Origin: UBA4416 sp040376995
GTDB taxonomy: Bacteria; Bacteroidota; Bacteroidia; B-17B0; Aurantibacillaceae
Reading direction: 5' to 3'
Assembly (NCBI GenBank): GCA_040376995.1
Contig: JBEIPP010000099.1
Location: forward strand, 1-11,883
DNA length: 11,883 nt
Shown here: in pieces, positions 1 through 5,778 of the stretch
Layout: every line of letters begins with the position of its first letter
Position numbering within the stretch: position 1 is the stretch's first letter
Program-made: the position numbers and the translations under genes
Notes under the pieces: generated by a model
Databases searched by the model: none
What the model saw: only the letters and a program-made list of their open reading frames with translations
Told to the model about the DNA's origin: nothing

Positions 1-2
1 AT

Positions 3-248
3 AGTAGTGAAAATTTTTCTATTTACGAATCTGGAAGACTTTATCAAAAGGCCCTGTTAAAGTGTACTGAATTAAGTATTAGGAATCACACCATTTCTCA
101 AATCTTGGAAGAAGAACCAATGAAAAATGATATTTATGATAATCTAGGGATCAAAAAGCCTATACAATTTATAATTCGACTTGGGTACAGCAATCAAGAT
201 GGTTATGGCAAACATATAAGACGTTCAATTAACTCAATAATTATATAA
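3..248 (+). CDS. C-terminal part of a nitroreductase-like protein (5' end outside window)
   Basis: The frame is open from the window edge to TAA at 246-248, giving about 81 residues. The end reads KPIQFIIRLGYSNQDGYGK followed by HIRRSINSII. An RxGY segment followed 10-15 residues later by an RRS/RRP-like turn and a hydrophobic end is the usual C-terminus of FMN-dependent nitroreductase-fold proteins, including the large Bacteroidota ThiF-nitroreductase type. The flavin-binding part would lie upstream, so substrate and activity cannot be judged. The family call rests on this short tail only. The hairpin at 290-320 probably ends the transcript. Confidence 0.5.
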   Translation, partial: SSENFSIYESGRLYQKALLKCTELSIRNHTISQILEEEPMKNDIYDNLGIKKPIQFIIRLGYSNQDGYGKHIRRSINSIII

Positions 249-289
249 AGCGTTAAATTTAGACCAAAAGCAGCCCATAACAACTAAGA

Positions 290-346
290 CTTCGTTGCGT
301 TTGGAAAACGCACAACGAAGCCTGGGTTGCACGGAACCTTTTTTTG
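290..346 (+). terminator. Hairpin and T-run downstream of nitroreductase-like gene
   Basis: Arms CTTCGTTG (290-297) and CAACGAAG (313-320) pair fully. Inside them CGTTT and AAACG pair around GGA, with a CA bulge, giving about 13 bp. A weaker GGTT/AACC stem and a run of T (339-345) follow. The long stem is more stable than a minimal terminator needs, so it may also be an extragenic palindrome. It lies 41 nt after the stop codon at 248. Confidence 0.5.
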
Positions 347-423
347 TAAACAATAATTTTCTATGGGTTTTGCGTCTTAAAAAATTAACGCATTTTAATT
401 TTAGAACTCAATTCTAGTTTTGT

Positions 424-466
424 TTTTTTTAATCACTTTGTTTTTGGCAATAAAGTGATAAAAAAA
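424..466. terminator. Terminator-like hairpin with T and A flanks
   Basis: A T-run followed by ATCACTTT pairs with AAAGTGAT followed by an A-run, with one bulged A and a loop of about 11 nt. The symmetric T and A flanks would allow termination in either direction. No adjacent intact gene needs it, so it may be left over from a lost gene. Confidence 0.4.
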
Positions 467-565
467 CAAGCTCCATTTTTTTGTTTTTTATTCAATAGTC
501 AAAGCAATTCCAATCCGCCTATTGGCAGAAAAATTTAAGTATTTGTAAGGCATTGTAATATTTTT

Positions 566-628
566 TTAGAAAATTGATTCGACGCAATCAAGTTTAAAAT
601 TGAAACTGTACTTTTTTCTTTTTAACAT
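566..628 (-). pseudogene. IS3-family orfA, N-terminal remnant
   Basis: Read on the minus strand from ATG (628-626), the frame gives MLKRKK, then YSFNFKLDCVESIF, then TAA (568-566). A basic start followed by Y/F-S-F-x-F-K-L-x-C-V-E-x-[IV] is the typical start of IS3-family (IS150-like) OrfA, which carries the helix-turn-helix. In a shifted frame the sequence continues KKYYNALQILKFF, which still resembles the family, so this is a decayed copy and not a coincidental small ORF. The start lies 16 nt inside the inverted-repeat-like end at 644-671, the correct geometry for an IS3 left end. OrfB, with the DDE domain, is absent. Confidence 0.6.
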
Positions 629-643
629 AAAAATGCCACCAAT

Positions 644-671
644 AGGTGTCTAACTTTTTGGGGGCAGTACA
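644..671 (-). repeat. Terminal inverted repeat of an IS3-family element (single end)
   Basis: On the minus strand this reads TGTACTGCCCCCAAAAAG followed by TTAGACACCT. It begins with TG and contains the TGTACTG-(A/C)CCCC-AAAAGTT pattern that I associate with IS150-like ends in Bacteroidota. It sits directly upstream of the orfA remnant. I see no matching right end in the window, so this is a solo end. Confidence 0.5.
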
Positions 672-823
672 TTTCAAGCCTCTTTTTGTTTCCTCTTGCT
701 GGCATTGTCATTAAAAAGACATTACTGTTTTAATCATCTACAATAAATATTTAATAAAATTTACGGTTAAATACAATTGTTTCTCATCTTTTAAAATATC
801 ATATATTTTGTTACATTTAAGCG

Positions 824-970
824 ATGATTAAGTTAATTGATAAGCTCATAAATCTTGGCGTAAAGTCAATGTATCAACCTTGGGAAATTTACTTAACTCG
901 TAAACTCAATTTAATTCTCCGCTCCGCTGAATTTTTAATTCAGCGTCATAAAATAAAAAAACGTAGTTAG
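824..970 (+). pseudogene. Truncated N-terminus of a sensor-type membrane protein (possible)
   Basis: A 48-codon frame runs from ATG at 824 to TAG at 968. It begins MIKLIDKLINLGV, then a short linker with QPWE, then IYLTRKLNLIL. This resembles the cytoplasmic N-terminus of Bacteroidota multi-pass sensors (adenylate/guanylate cyclase, LytTR or histidine kinase type), in which such a segment leads into the first transmembrane helix. Here it instead runs into RSAEFLIQRHKIKKRS, which is encoded by the hairpin at 925-945 and the A-run beyond. The simplest reading is a gene truncated by a repeat after about 32 codons. A genuine 48-aa peptide cannot be excluded. The family link is from memory of the motif. 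Confidence 0.35.
925..945. repeat. Perfect 9-bp hairpin with TTT loop
   Basis: CGCTGAATT (925-933), TTT, AATTCAGCG (937-945). It lies exactly where the sensor-like reading frame loses resemblance to its family, so it may mark the truncation point or an inserted short repeat. Confidence 0.6.
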
Positions 971-987
971 TTAGCTACATTTTTTTT
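955..987. terminator. Bidirectional terminator-like hairpin
   Basis: An A-run (955-961) is followed by GTAGTTA, GT, TAGCTAC (one G-T pair) and then A plus eight T (980-987). This is the layout of an intrinsic terminator for the plus strand, and the A-run makes it usable on the minus strand too. It ends the short frame at 824-970. Confidence 0.55.
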
Positions 988-991
988 CGCC

Positions 992-1058
992 CTTGTTGGT
1001 GTTGTCTCCAACAAGTTAAAGATAGATAACCATTACTATTGGCGATAACACCAATAGT
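992..1058. repeat. Two related hairpins in inverted orientation
   Basis: Hairpin 1 (992-1015) has arms CTTGTTGG and CCAACAAG around TGTTGTCT. Hairpin 2 (1035-1058) has arms ACTATTGG and CCAATAGT around CGATAACA. The reverse complement of the hairpin 2 core is TTGGTGTTATCGCCAA, matching the hairpin 1 core TTGGTGTTGTCTCCAA at 14 of 16 positions. The outer arms differ but remain paired. Two inverted REP-like units about 20 nt apart resemble a BIME-type pair. This family is distinct from the AGACC palindromes. Confidence 0.5.
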
Positions 1059-1100
1059 CGCTGTAAATCATTACGCTTTTTCATTTTGCATCCGCGCGCA

Positions 1101-1133
1101 AGACCTGACAGGTTTCTAATACCTGTCAGGTCT
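1101..1133. repeat. AGACC-type palindrome P1 (solo)
   Basis: AGACCTGACAGGT (1101-1113), a 7-nt loop, then ACCTGTCAGGTCT (1121-1133), a perfect 13-bp stem. It belongs to the same family as the palindromes around the two RAYT genes. Its left flank, TTTGCATC at 1085 then GCAAGACC, matches the flank of P4 (TTTGCATC at 6962) at the same 16-nt spacing, so a longer unit than the palindrome alone was copied. Confidence 0.85.
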
Positions 1134-1267
1134 GCTATACCAAGTTAGATAACTATAATTTTGGATTTAATTTTGGGCAATTTGTAATAAATGGAATATT
1201 TGGATTTGTTTCTTTTTGGTTTATTAAAAAAGGAAAACAACTAATAAGGAATAAAAAACTAGAATAA
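1134..1267 (+). pseudogene. Possible 3' remnant of a membrane protein gene
   Basis: The frame is open from just inside palindrome P1 to TAA at 1265-1267. It encodes a segment reading NFGFNFGQFVINGIFGFV and then SFWFIKKGKQLIRNKKLE. A hydrophobic stretch of about 20 residues followed by a lysine/arginine-rich tail is typical of a last transmembrane helix with a cytoplasmic end. There is no start codon in this frame after the stop at 1106-1108. I infer that the upstream part was lost at the palindrome. The family is not recognised. Confidence 0.3.
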
Positions 1268-1381
1268 ATCTATTTGCAAAAAGGTTACCCCGTCAAATAT
1301 TTTTTACACTTTCACCAACAAGCAATAAAGTGTTGTTAAAATAACTTTAGGAAAGAACAGTACTAAAGTAAAAATAAAGAC

Positions 1382-1389
1382 TACATTTG
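1382..1389 (+). promoter_or_regulatory. Bacteroidota -7 element for the 1413 gene
   Basis: TACATTTG matches the TAnnTTTG consensus exactly and lies 23 nt before the ATG at 1413, which would leave a short leader. No clear -33 TTG is present at the usual distance, so only the -7 half supports it. Confidence 0.4.
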
Positions 1390-1412
1390 AATCGAACCCA
1401 AAAAATATTTTC

Positions 1413-2093
1413 ATGAATCTTAAATCCCTTATTGCCTCACTAACGTTATCCTTTGTATTTGTTAATGCTTTTTCGCAAGTAACGCTTGATTTAAAAGAAA
1501 GGACTAAACCCCTGCGAACCTTTAATTTTCGTAAAATATCAGTCAATAAGAATTTTATTTATAACTTGGGTATAGATGATAAAGGAGAAAAATCAATTTA
1601 TTATATCGAAAAATATAATGCTTCTACTTTAGATTTAGAATATCAAAAAGATTTAAAAATATGTGAAGATGACAAGTCAGCTTTAGTGCATCCGTTATTT
1701 GTACCACCTGTTTGCTTTGAAAGTAATGGCCAAGTTTTAGCGTTTTATTGCGGGTATAACGAAGATGATAAAAAAGTAAGTGTGAATGTGAAAACAACTA
1801 ACGCGCAAGGCGATGTTAATTCAAAGTACATTACTCTTTTTAGTTCCAAAGATATTGAAGTGACATTAGGTGGTATGTATTGGAATTTTATAGGATATAA
1901 TAAACCAGTGGTTAATTATTATTTATCAGACGACAAAAAAATGGTGATTATAGAAATTGATTCCCCGAAGTTTAAAAAAATCTATACTTACGCTTTGTCT
2001 GATTTATTGGCTGGCAAAACAGAGCATAAAGAGATTGATATCAAAACTATAACTGAAACTGAGAAAATTGTTATAATAAATGTTTTTATGTAA
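1413..2093 (+). CDS. Secreted protein of unknown function, N-terminal part (gene split by frameshift)
   Basis: The start at ATG 1413 gives a clear signal peptide: MNLK, a hydrophobic core LIASLTLSFVFVNAF, and a probable signal peptidase I site before SQ/QV near residue 22. The mature part is rich in beta-type alternation, has no cysteine clusters or transmembrane helix, and matches no family I recognise. The frame stops at TAA 2091-2093 just after a T5 run at 2083-2087. One extra T there would give NVFYVNNTLSFAY and join this frame to the following one without a break, for about 560 residues in all. Either the gene has a 1-nt deletion or the base was lost in sequencing or assembly. The product is probably periplasmic or on the outer membrane. 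Confidence 0.75.
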   Translation: MNLKSLIASLTLSFVFVNAFSQVTLDLKERTKPLRTFNFRKISVNKNFIYNLGIDDKGEKSIYYIEKYNASTLDLEYQKDLKICEDDKSALVHPLFVPPVCFESNGQVLAFYCGYNEDDKKVSVNVKTTNAQGDVNSKYITLFSSKDIEVTLGGMYWNFIGYNKPVVNYYLSDDKKMVIIEIDSPKFKKIYTYALSDLLAGKTEHKEIDIKTITETEKIVIINVFM

Positions 2094-3094
2094 ATAATAC
2101 ATTGAGTTTTGCTTATACAAAAAAATTGTCCCCTAATTTTTCTGATTTTGGTATAGCTGTTCTTGATAATAAAACCACTATGTTTCAGTTCAAAAACTTA
2201 GGATTATCAGTTAACGAAACGTTCTCTTTGGATTTTGTTACCAACTCAACAACCAATAAAATTTTTATTACGGGTTATTCAAGATACCTAATTGATGGAA
2301 AAAAATCCAAGATAGAAAAAAACACAAAAGAAAATCCATTAATAGGTATAAGTAATACCAAAGTGAAACCATTTAGTGTTCATTTTAATTTTGCAACGAT
2401 GGCTTTTGAAAATAAAAATGAATTTGATTTCATTCCTGCTGTTGCAAAGTTGTTGACGGTGCCTAAAACTGCTTATGGATTTATTGATAAAGAGCATACA
2501 CCTGATCAGTATTTAGAAAATACAGAAATAATTGAAAGCCCTAATTTTTATTATAGCATTTCTAATTTGTTATTTGGTCGCGGTCCGTATCCAACTACTA
2601 TGAATGCTCTTAATCCAACAGGGTTGCAAAATGGTGGAGGTGGTGTAACAACCGTTTCTAGAGATATTTTAGTGAGTAAATTTGATAAAACCGGAAAATT
2701 AGTTAATCAGTATTTATTGCCTCGCCATACAGGATTTAATACAATGGCAGGATCGAGAAGTGGACCAGTTTATGGTTTTGCAAATAAACAACGTAATTTT
2801 AATTATGGTTTAAAAGGTGATGACTTACATTTTTTATATTTAGACAATAAAAAAAACATATATACCCAAGCAATGGAATATGATCCAAAAAATACTGAGA
2901 AATGCACATTTGAAAATGGGGCATTAATTCACATGAGTATTAAGGGTGATAAGGTAGAACGAGAAATGCTACAAGAAAAAGAGCATAATTGTTATTTTTA
3001 TTCTAGTCAAAATTTAATGACTGGTAATGAAATAATACTGGATTTAGAAAATGGTAGAAAATGGTCCTCAGTAGGCAGGGTGATTATAAATTAA
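2087..3094 (+). pseudogene. C-terminal part of the frameshifted secreted protein
   Basis: Open from before 2087 to TAA 3092-3094, continuing YVNNTLSFAYTKKLSPNF. No credible start codon is present; a TTG at 2102 is in frame but lies in the middle of what looks like continuous sequence. Composition and style match the N-terminal part: alternating hydrophobic strands with repeated phrases such as ILVSKFDKTGKLVNQYLLP and DDLHFLYLDNKKNIY, as in proteins that read out stored values, perhaps a beta-propeller-like fold (inference). I see no T9SS C-terminal sorting domain. If the frameshift is real, only a truncated 226-aa exported protein is made and this part is silent. Confidence 0.7.
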
Positions 3095-3097
3095 TTT

Positions 3098-3120
3098 TTT
3101 GACCAACAAAATTGGTCAAA
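3098..3120. terminator. Hairpin after the secreted-protein gene
   Basis: TTTGACCAA (3098-3106), CAAAA, TTGGTCAAA (3112-3120), a perfect 9-bp stem 3 nt after the stop codon. It lacks a T-run on the plus side, so termination is plausible but not typical. Confidence 0.4.
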
Positions 3121-3133
3121 TCGTTATCTCGTC

Positions 3134-3148
3134 CTCGTTTGTAACGAG
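3134..3148. repeat. Short hairpin CTCGTT/AACGAG
   Basis: CTCGTT, TGT, AACGAG. A degenerate echo, GCGTTTGTAACAC, follows at about 3161-3173. It may be another small repeat family. Its function is unknown. Confidence 0.35.
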
Positions 3149-3238
3149 AATGTTTTAGATTGCGTTTGTAACACACGAAATAAAAACTAAGGTTTTAAAA
3201 TTGTAATCTTTTAAAAACGATAAGTAGCCAAAAAAATA

Positions 3239-3286
3239 AATGCTACACTTTGTAGCAATCAAATCCTATAAAATAACTTTCCTTTG
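3239..3286 (+). repeat. Diverged copy of the leader module before RAYT A
   Basis: It contains hairpin TGCTACACTTTGTAGCA (3241-3257), then AAAATAACTTTCCTTTGTA, the counterpart of AAAATTACTTTACTTTGTA in the three 65-nt modules at 3953, 7024 and 7769. The right end holds TTCCTTTG (3279-3286), a near-match to a Bacteroidota -7 box, 10 nt before palindrome P2. Confidence 0.6.
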
Positions 3287-3296
3287 TAAGCAAATC

Positions 3297-3329
3297 ACAC
3301 CTGTCAGGTTTTAAAAACCTGACAGGTGT
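3297..3329. repeat. AGACC-family palindrome P2, in the leader of RAYT A
   Basis: ACACCTGTCAGGTTTT and AAAACCTGACAGGTGT pair perfectly over 16 bp around a single base. The core CCTGTCAGG/CCTGACAGG is that of P1; the outer end is ACAC in place of AGAC. It ends 14 nt before the RAYT A ATG. Confidence 0.85.
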
Positions 3330-3343
3330 TTTAAGATATAGTG

Positions 3344-3895
3344 ATGCAAAAAACATAATATTTACAACAAGGTAATTTTTATCACATTTATAATCGAGGT
3401 ATAAATAGTGAAAATATATTTTTTGAGACTTGTAACTATGAGTACTTTATGAAATTATATGAAGCTCATATTAACCCAATAGCGGAAACTTACGCTTGGC
3501 GCTTAATGAAAAATCACTTTCATTTTTTAATAAAAATAAAAGAAGAAACAGGGAAGAGTCCACACCAGTCTTTTTCAAACTTATTTAATGCGTATACTAA
3601 AGCAATAAATAAAAGGTATAATAGACATAGTAGTCTTTTTCAAAGAACATTTAAACGAAAATTAGTAGATGATGAATCTTATTTAAAAAAATTAGTTATT
3701 TATATTCATAATAATCCTGTAAATCATGGTATTTGAGAAAATGTGATGGATTATTCTTGGAGTTCTTATTTGACTTGTGTTTCCGACAAAGCCACCAACT
3801 TGAAAAAAGATGAAGTACTTGATTTATTTGCAGGTGTAGAGAATTTTAAAGTTGCTCATAAATTTAGGAGCAACTTACCGGATTTGGAGTTCTGA
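3344..3895 (+). pseudogene. REP-associated tyrosine transposase (RAYT), copy A, two nonsense codons
   Basis: The frame runs 184 codons from ATG 3344 to TGA 3893-3895 and aligns along its length with the intact RAYT at 7148, except for a 4-codon gap. Codon 5 is TAA (3356-3358), where copy B has Glu, and TGA at 3734-3736 replaces a Cys codon. There are no frameshifts. The Y1-transposase (IS200-like) motifs are still encoded: HIYNRGIN, KNHFHFLIKI with the HxH metal site, and YIHNNPVNHG with the nucleophile tyrosine. A product restarted at an internal ATG such as 3449 would carry the HxH and the Tyr but lack the first strand, so activity is unlikely. From about 3746 it becomes almost identical to copy B. 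It is flanked by palindromes P2 and P3. Confidence 0.88.
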
Positions 3896-3906
3896 TTCCA
3901 GCGCAT

Positions 3907-3940
3907 AGACCCGAAAGGTTTTCAAAAACCTCTCAGGTCT
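3907..3940. repeat. AGACC-type palindrome P3 (hybrid), downstream of RAYT A
   Basis: Left arm AGACCCGAAAGGTTTT, right arm AAAACCTCTCAGGTCT. The left arm is of the P5 type (CCCGAAAGG) and the right arm of the P1/P2 type (CCTGTCAGG, here with one change), so the stem has mismatches. It is followed by CCCAGC-GCTAT-GTTGGG, a small second hairpin (3942-3958). Confidence 0.8.
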
Positions 3941-3952
3941 ACCCAGCGCTAT

Positions 3953-4017
3953 GTTGGGCTTTTATAAAATGCTACAGCTTGTAGCAAAGTTGCGTTTTAA
4001 AATTACTTTACTTTGTA
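3953..4017 (+). repeat. 65-nt leader module, copy 1
   Basis: It runs from GTTGGGCTTTTATAAAA through hairpin TGCTACAGCTTGTAGCA (3970-3986) to AAAATTACTTTACTTTGTA. Equal-length copies lie at 7024-7088 and 7769-7833. In the copy at 7024 the hairpin has changed to TGCTACAATCCGTAGCA, with the stem kept. Confidence 0.85.
4009..4015 (+). promoter_or_regulatory. TACTTTG box before ORF6N
   Basis: TACTTTG is one base short of the TAnnTTTG -7 consensus. It is conserved in all three 65-nt modules and always lies 10-11 nt before a palindrome. A TTG at about 3990 is closer than the usual -33 spacing, so promoter function is inferred mainly from conserved position. Confidence 0.35.
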
Positions 4018-4025
4018 TTGTAATA

Positions 4026-4048
4026 GGTGGTCGCAATTTGCGACCACC
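4026..4048. repeat. GGTGGTCGC palindrome in the ORF6N leader
   Basis: GGTGGTCGCA, ATT, TGCGACCACC, a perfect 10-bp stem. It occupies the same place before ORF6N (15 nt from ATG) as the AGACC palindromes do before the RAYT genes, but its sequence is unrelated. It is candidate operator, 5'-UTR hairpin or element end. A second copy lies at 7842-7864. Confidence 0.85.
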
Positions 4049-4063
4049 TCAAAATTTAATAAA

Positions 4064-4606
4064 ATGGCAACAAAACAATCATTGGTAAAAATCCCTGATG
4101 AAATAATCATTAACAAGATAATTGTTTTGAGAAATAAGAAAGTGATGTTAGATCGTGATTTAGCAGAACTTTATGGAGTAACAACTAAACGCTTAAATGA
4201 GCAAGTAAAAAGGAATTTAAAACGTTTTCCTGAAGATTTTATGTTTCAAATAACGAGAAAAGAAAAAGACGAAATTATATTACATTTTGAACATTTAAAT
4301 ACATTGAAATTTTCACCTGTATTGCCTTTTGTATTTACTGAACATGGAGCGGTTATGTTAGCTAGCGTATTAAATAGTGACAAAGCAATTGAAGTGAATA
4401 TTCAAATTGTTAGAGTATTTACGGCTATTCGACAAGCATTATCAGATAATACTGAATTACGATTAGAGATAGAGAAAATTAAAAAGAAAACAGAAAATAA
4501 TACAAAAAACATCGAGATTGTTTTTCAATACTTAGACGAGCTCTTAAAAAAGAAAGAGAACACAAAACCAAGGACGAAAATTGGGTATAAATTACCTAAG
4601 AAATAA
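4064..4606 (+). CDS. ORF6N-domain DNA-binding protein
   Basis: The 180-aa protein starts at ATG 4064. An in-frame ATG 17 codons earlier would translate the palindrome and the conserved repeat, so I reject it. Residues about 9-125 match the ORF6N domain (KilA-N related): VMLDRDLAELYGV (28-39), RLNEQVKRNLKRFPEDFMFQ (43-62), FVFTEHGAVMLASVLNS (89-105) and VNIQIVRVF (111-119). The rest is charged and helical, probably a coiled coil (126-165), ending in a basic tail, KPRTKIGYKLPKK. ORF6N domains come from phages and mobile DNA and are thought to bind DNA; the target here is unknown. The gene lies downstream of RAYT A, with its own palindrome. Its stop is 16 nt before the next gene, so read-through into that operon is likely. 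In unit B only both ends of this gene survive. Confidence 0.88.
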   Translation: MATKQSLVKIPDEIIINKIIVLRNKKVMLDRDLAELYGVTTKRLNEQVKRNLKRFPEDFMFQITRKEKDEIILHFEHLNTLKFSPVLPFVFTEHGAVMLASVLNSDKAIEVNIQIVRVFTAIRQALSDNTELRLEIEKIKKKTENNTKNIEIVFQYLDELLKKKENTKPRTKIGYKLPKK

Positions 4607-4622
4607 GTTTTATATTTATTGA

Positions 4623-5768
4623 ATGAAATGTTCAATACTATTACTATTTGTATGGATATCTCAATTTGTTTTAGCACAACAAAGAGACCCATCTATTATT
4701 CTGTATGATAAAGGGAATGCAGCAGTGGCTCGTAAAGACTATAGAACAGCCGATTCATTATTTACACTATCTCTGAATATAGCACCGCATCCCGACAGTT
4801 ATTATAATAGAGCAGTATGTCGCCGTCAATTAAAAGATTTTAAAGGTTATTGTTTGGATTTGAACAGTGCATCATTATTTGGGGATAAAGAGGCCTCTAA
4901 TTTGTATTCTCGTCAATGTATAAAACTAGATACAGTTTATAAAAAAAATGGAGAGAAAGTTGACAAAACTGACTTTGAATATGTTGAATTCATTACCTCT
5001 TATAAGTACAATACAGATTTCGAATATAGTAAGCATGACACTTCTGGAATATGCATTTTGTCAAAAACAAGGGTTGACAATATTCTGTATTATACAGATT
5101 GTATAGAAGTTACAAATAGTATGTATAAAGGTGAAATTGATAGTTTAATCAATTATATAAAAACTCAAACTGATTTTAATAAAATAATTATTAAAAATGA
5201 CTTTAGTGGAAATATATTTTTGGTATTAAAAACTGATGAAAGTGGTAAAGTTATTGAGGTAAAAAGCAGCTCTTTTAAAAAGGATGAGGGAATTAATGAA
5301 TTGATACATATTTTATCAAATATGCCAAATTGGGAGCCTGCTATTTATAATTCGAAGCCAGTAAAATTTTTATATCATTTGTATGTAAAGTATTATGGAG
5401 AGGTCATAGAGATTAGAGATATTAAAGCTGATATTAATAATGGTAGCGAGTTTTTTTCAGTAGTAGAAAAGATGCCTGAATTTCCGGGTGGACCAATGGA
5501 AATGATGAGATTTATGCAAAAAACCATTACTTATCCCCAAGCAGCTAAGGAAGCTGGGGCATCAGGAAAATGCTTTTTGAAATTTGTAATTAATTCAGAT
5601 GGAACAATCTCTGATATTCAAGTTGTAAAAGGAGTTGAAAAATGTCCAGCATGTGATACAGAGGCTATTAGGGTTGTAAAAGCCATGCCAAAATGGAGTC
5701 CTGGAATGCAAAATGGTAAAGCCGTAAACGTGTTTTTTAATTTGCCGATTAATTTTCAGTTGAGATAG
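4623..5768 (+). CDS. Exported TPR protein with two TonB C-terminal-like domains
   Basis: The 381-aa protein has a cleavable signal peptide (MKCSILLLFVWISQFVLAQ, cut near residue 18). Residues 27-95 form TPR-like helices (YDKGNAAVARKDYRTADSLF, SYYNRAVCRRQLKDFKGY). Residues 170-258 look like a diverged TonB C-terminal domain (SGNIFLVLKTDESGKVIEV, MPNWEPAIYNSKPV). Residues 280-380 are a canonical one (MPEFPGG, YPQAAKEAGASGKCFLKFVI, MPKWSPGMQNGKAVNVFFNL). Unlike real energy-transducing TonB it has no N-terminal inner-membrane anchor, so it is probably a free periplasmic protein using the fold for binding. CPAC at 341-344 could form a disulfide. It starts 16 nt after ORF6N and 10 nt before the next gene, with which it forms an operon. 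Confidence 0.85.
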   Translation: MKCSILLLFVWISQFVLAQQRDPSIILYDKGNAAVARKDYRTADSLFTLSLNIAPHPDSYYNRAVCRRQLKDFKGYCLDLNSASLFGDKEASNLYSRQCIKLDTVYKKNGEKVDKTDFEYVEFITSYKYNTDFEYSKHDTSGICILSKTRVDNILYYTDCIEVTNSMYKGEIDSLINYIKTQTDFNKIIIKNDFSGNIFLVLKTDESGKVIEVKSSSFKKDEGINELIHILSNMPNWEPAIYNSKPVKFLYHLYVKYYGEVIEIRDIKADINNGSEFFSVVEKMPEFPGGPMEMMRFMQKTITYPQAAKEAGASGKCFLKFVINSDGTISDIQVVKGVEKCPACDTEAIRVVKAMPKWSPGMQNGKAVNVFFNLPINFQLR

Positions 5769-5778
5769 ATCCACGATT

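Larger units (their letters stand above)
249..1412. other. Gene-poor remnant region
   Basis: No intact gene of normal length is visible on either strand. The stretch holds two terminator-like hairpins (290-346, 424-466), an IS3-family end with the start of orfA (566-671), a short sensor-like N-terminus (824-970), a hairpin (925-945), a terminator-like hairpin (955-987), two inverted related hairpins (992-1058), a RAYT-type palindrome (1101-1133) and the possible 3' end of a membrane protein gene (1134-1267). I see nothing interpretable in 672-823 or 1268-1381. The density of broken pieces suggests an old insertion and deletion hot spot. Confidence 0.6.
3746..4064 (+). repeat. 319-nt direct repeat, copy A
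   Basis: It aligns without gaps to 7562-7880 with about 18 mismatches by hand (about 94 % identity). It covers the last 50 codons of the RAYT, the palindrome, the leader module and the start region of ORF6N. The RAYT sequence before it is much less similar between the copies, roughly three quarters identical. Confidence 0.9.

Noticed and set aside
281..345. attC-like recombination site suggested by the long imperfect hairpin
   Set aside because: The GTTRRRY and RYYYAAC core sites do not fit, and no integron integrase or cassette is visible.
1304..1546. Minus-strand 80-aa frame
   Set aside because: It overlaps the start and signal peptide of the 1413 gene and looks like an antisense shadow.
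2102..2104. TTG as the start of a separate 330-aa gene
   Set aside because: The frame is open upstream and continues the previous protein after a 1-nt correction; there is no leader or signal peptide.
3734..3736. TGA in RAYT A as a recoded (Sec or Trp) codon
   Set aside because: The same gene also has TAA at codon 5, and copy B has a plain Cys codon; ordinary nonsense mutation explains both.
4013..4063. In-frame upstream ATG extending ORF6N by 17 codons
   Set aside because: The extension translates the palindrome and conserved repeat sequence; the ATG at 4064 gives a normal ORF6N N-terminus.
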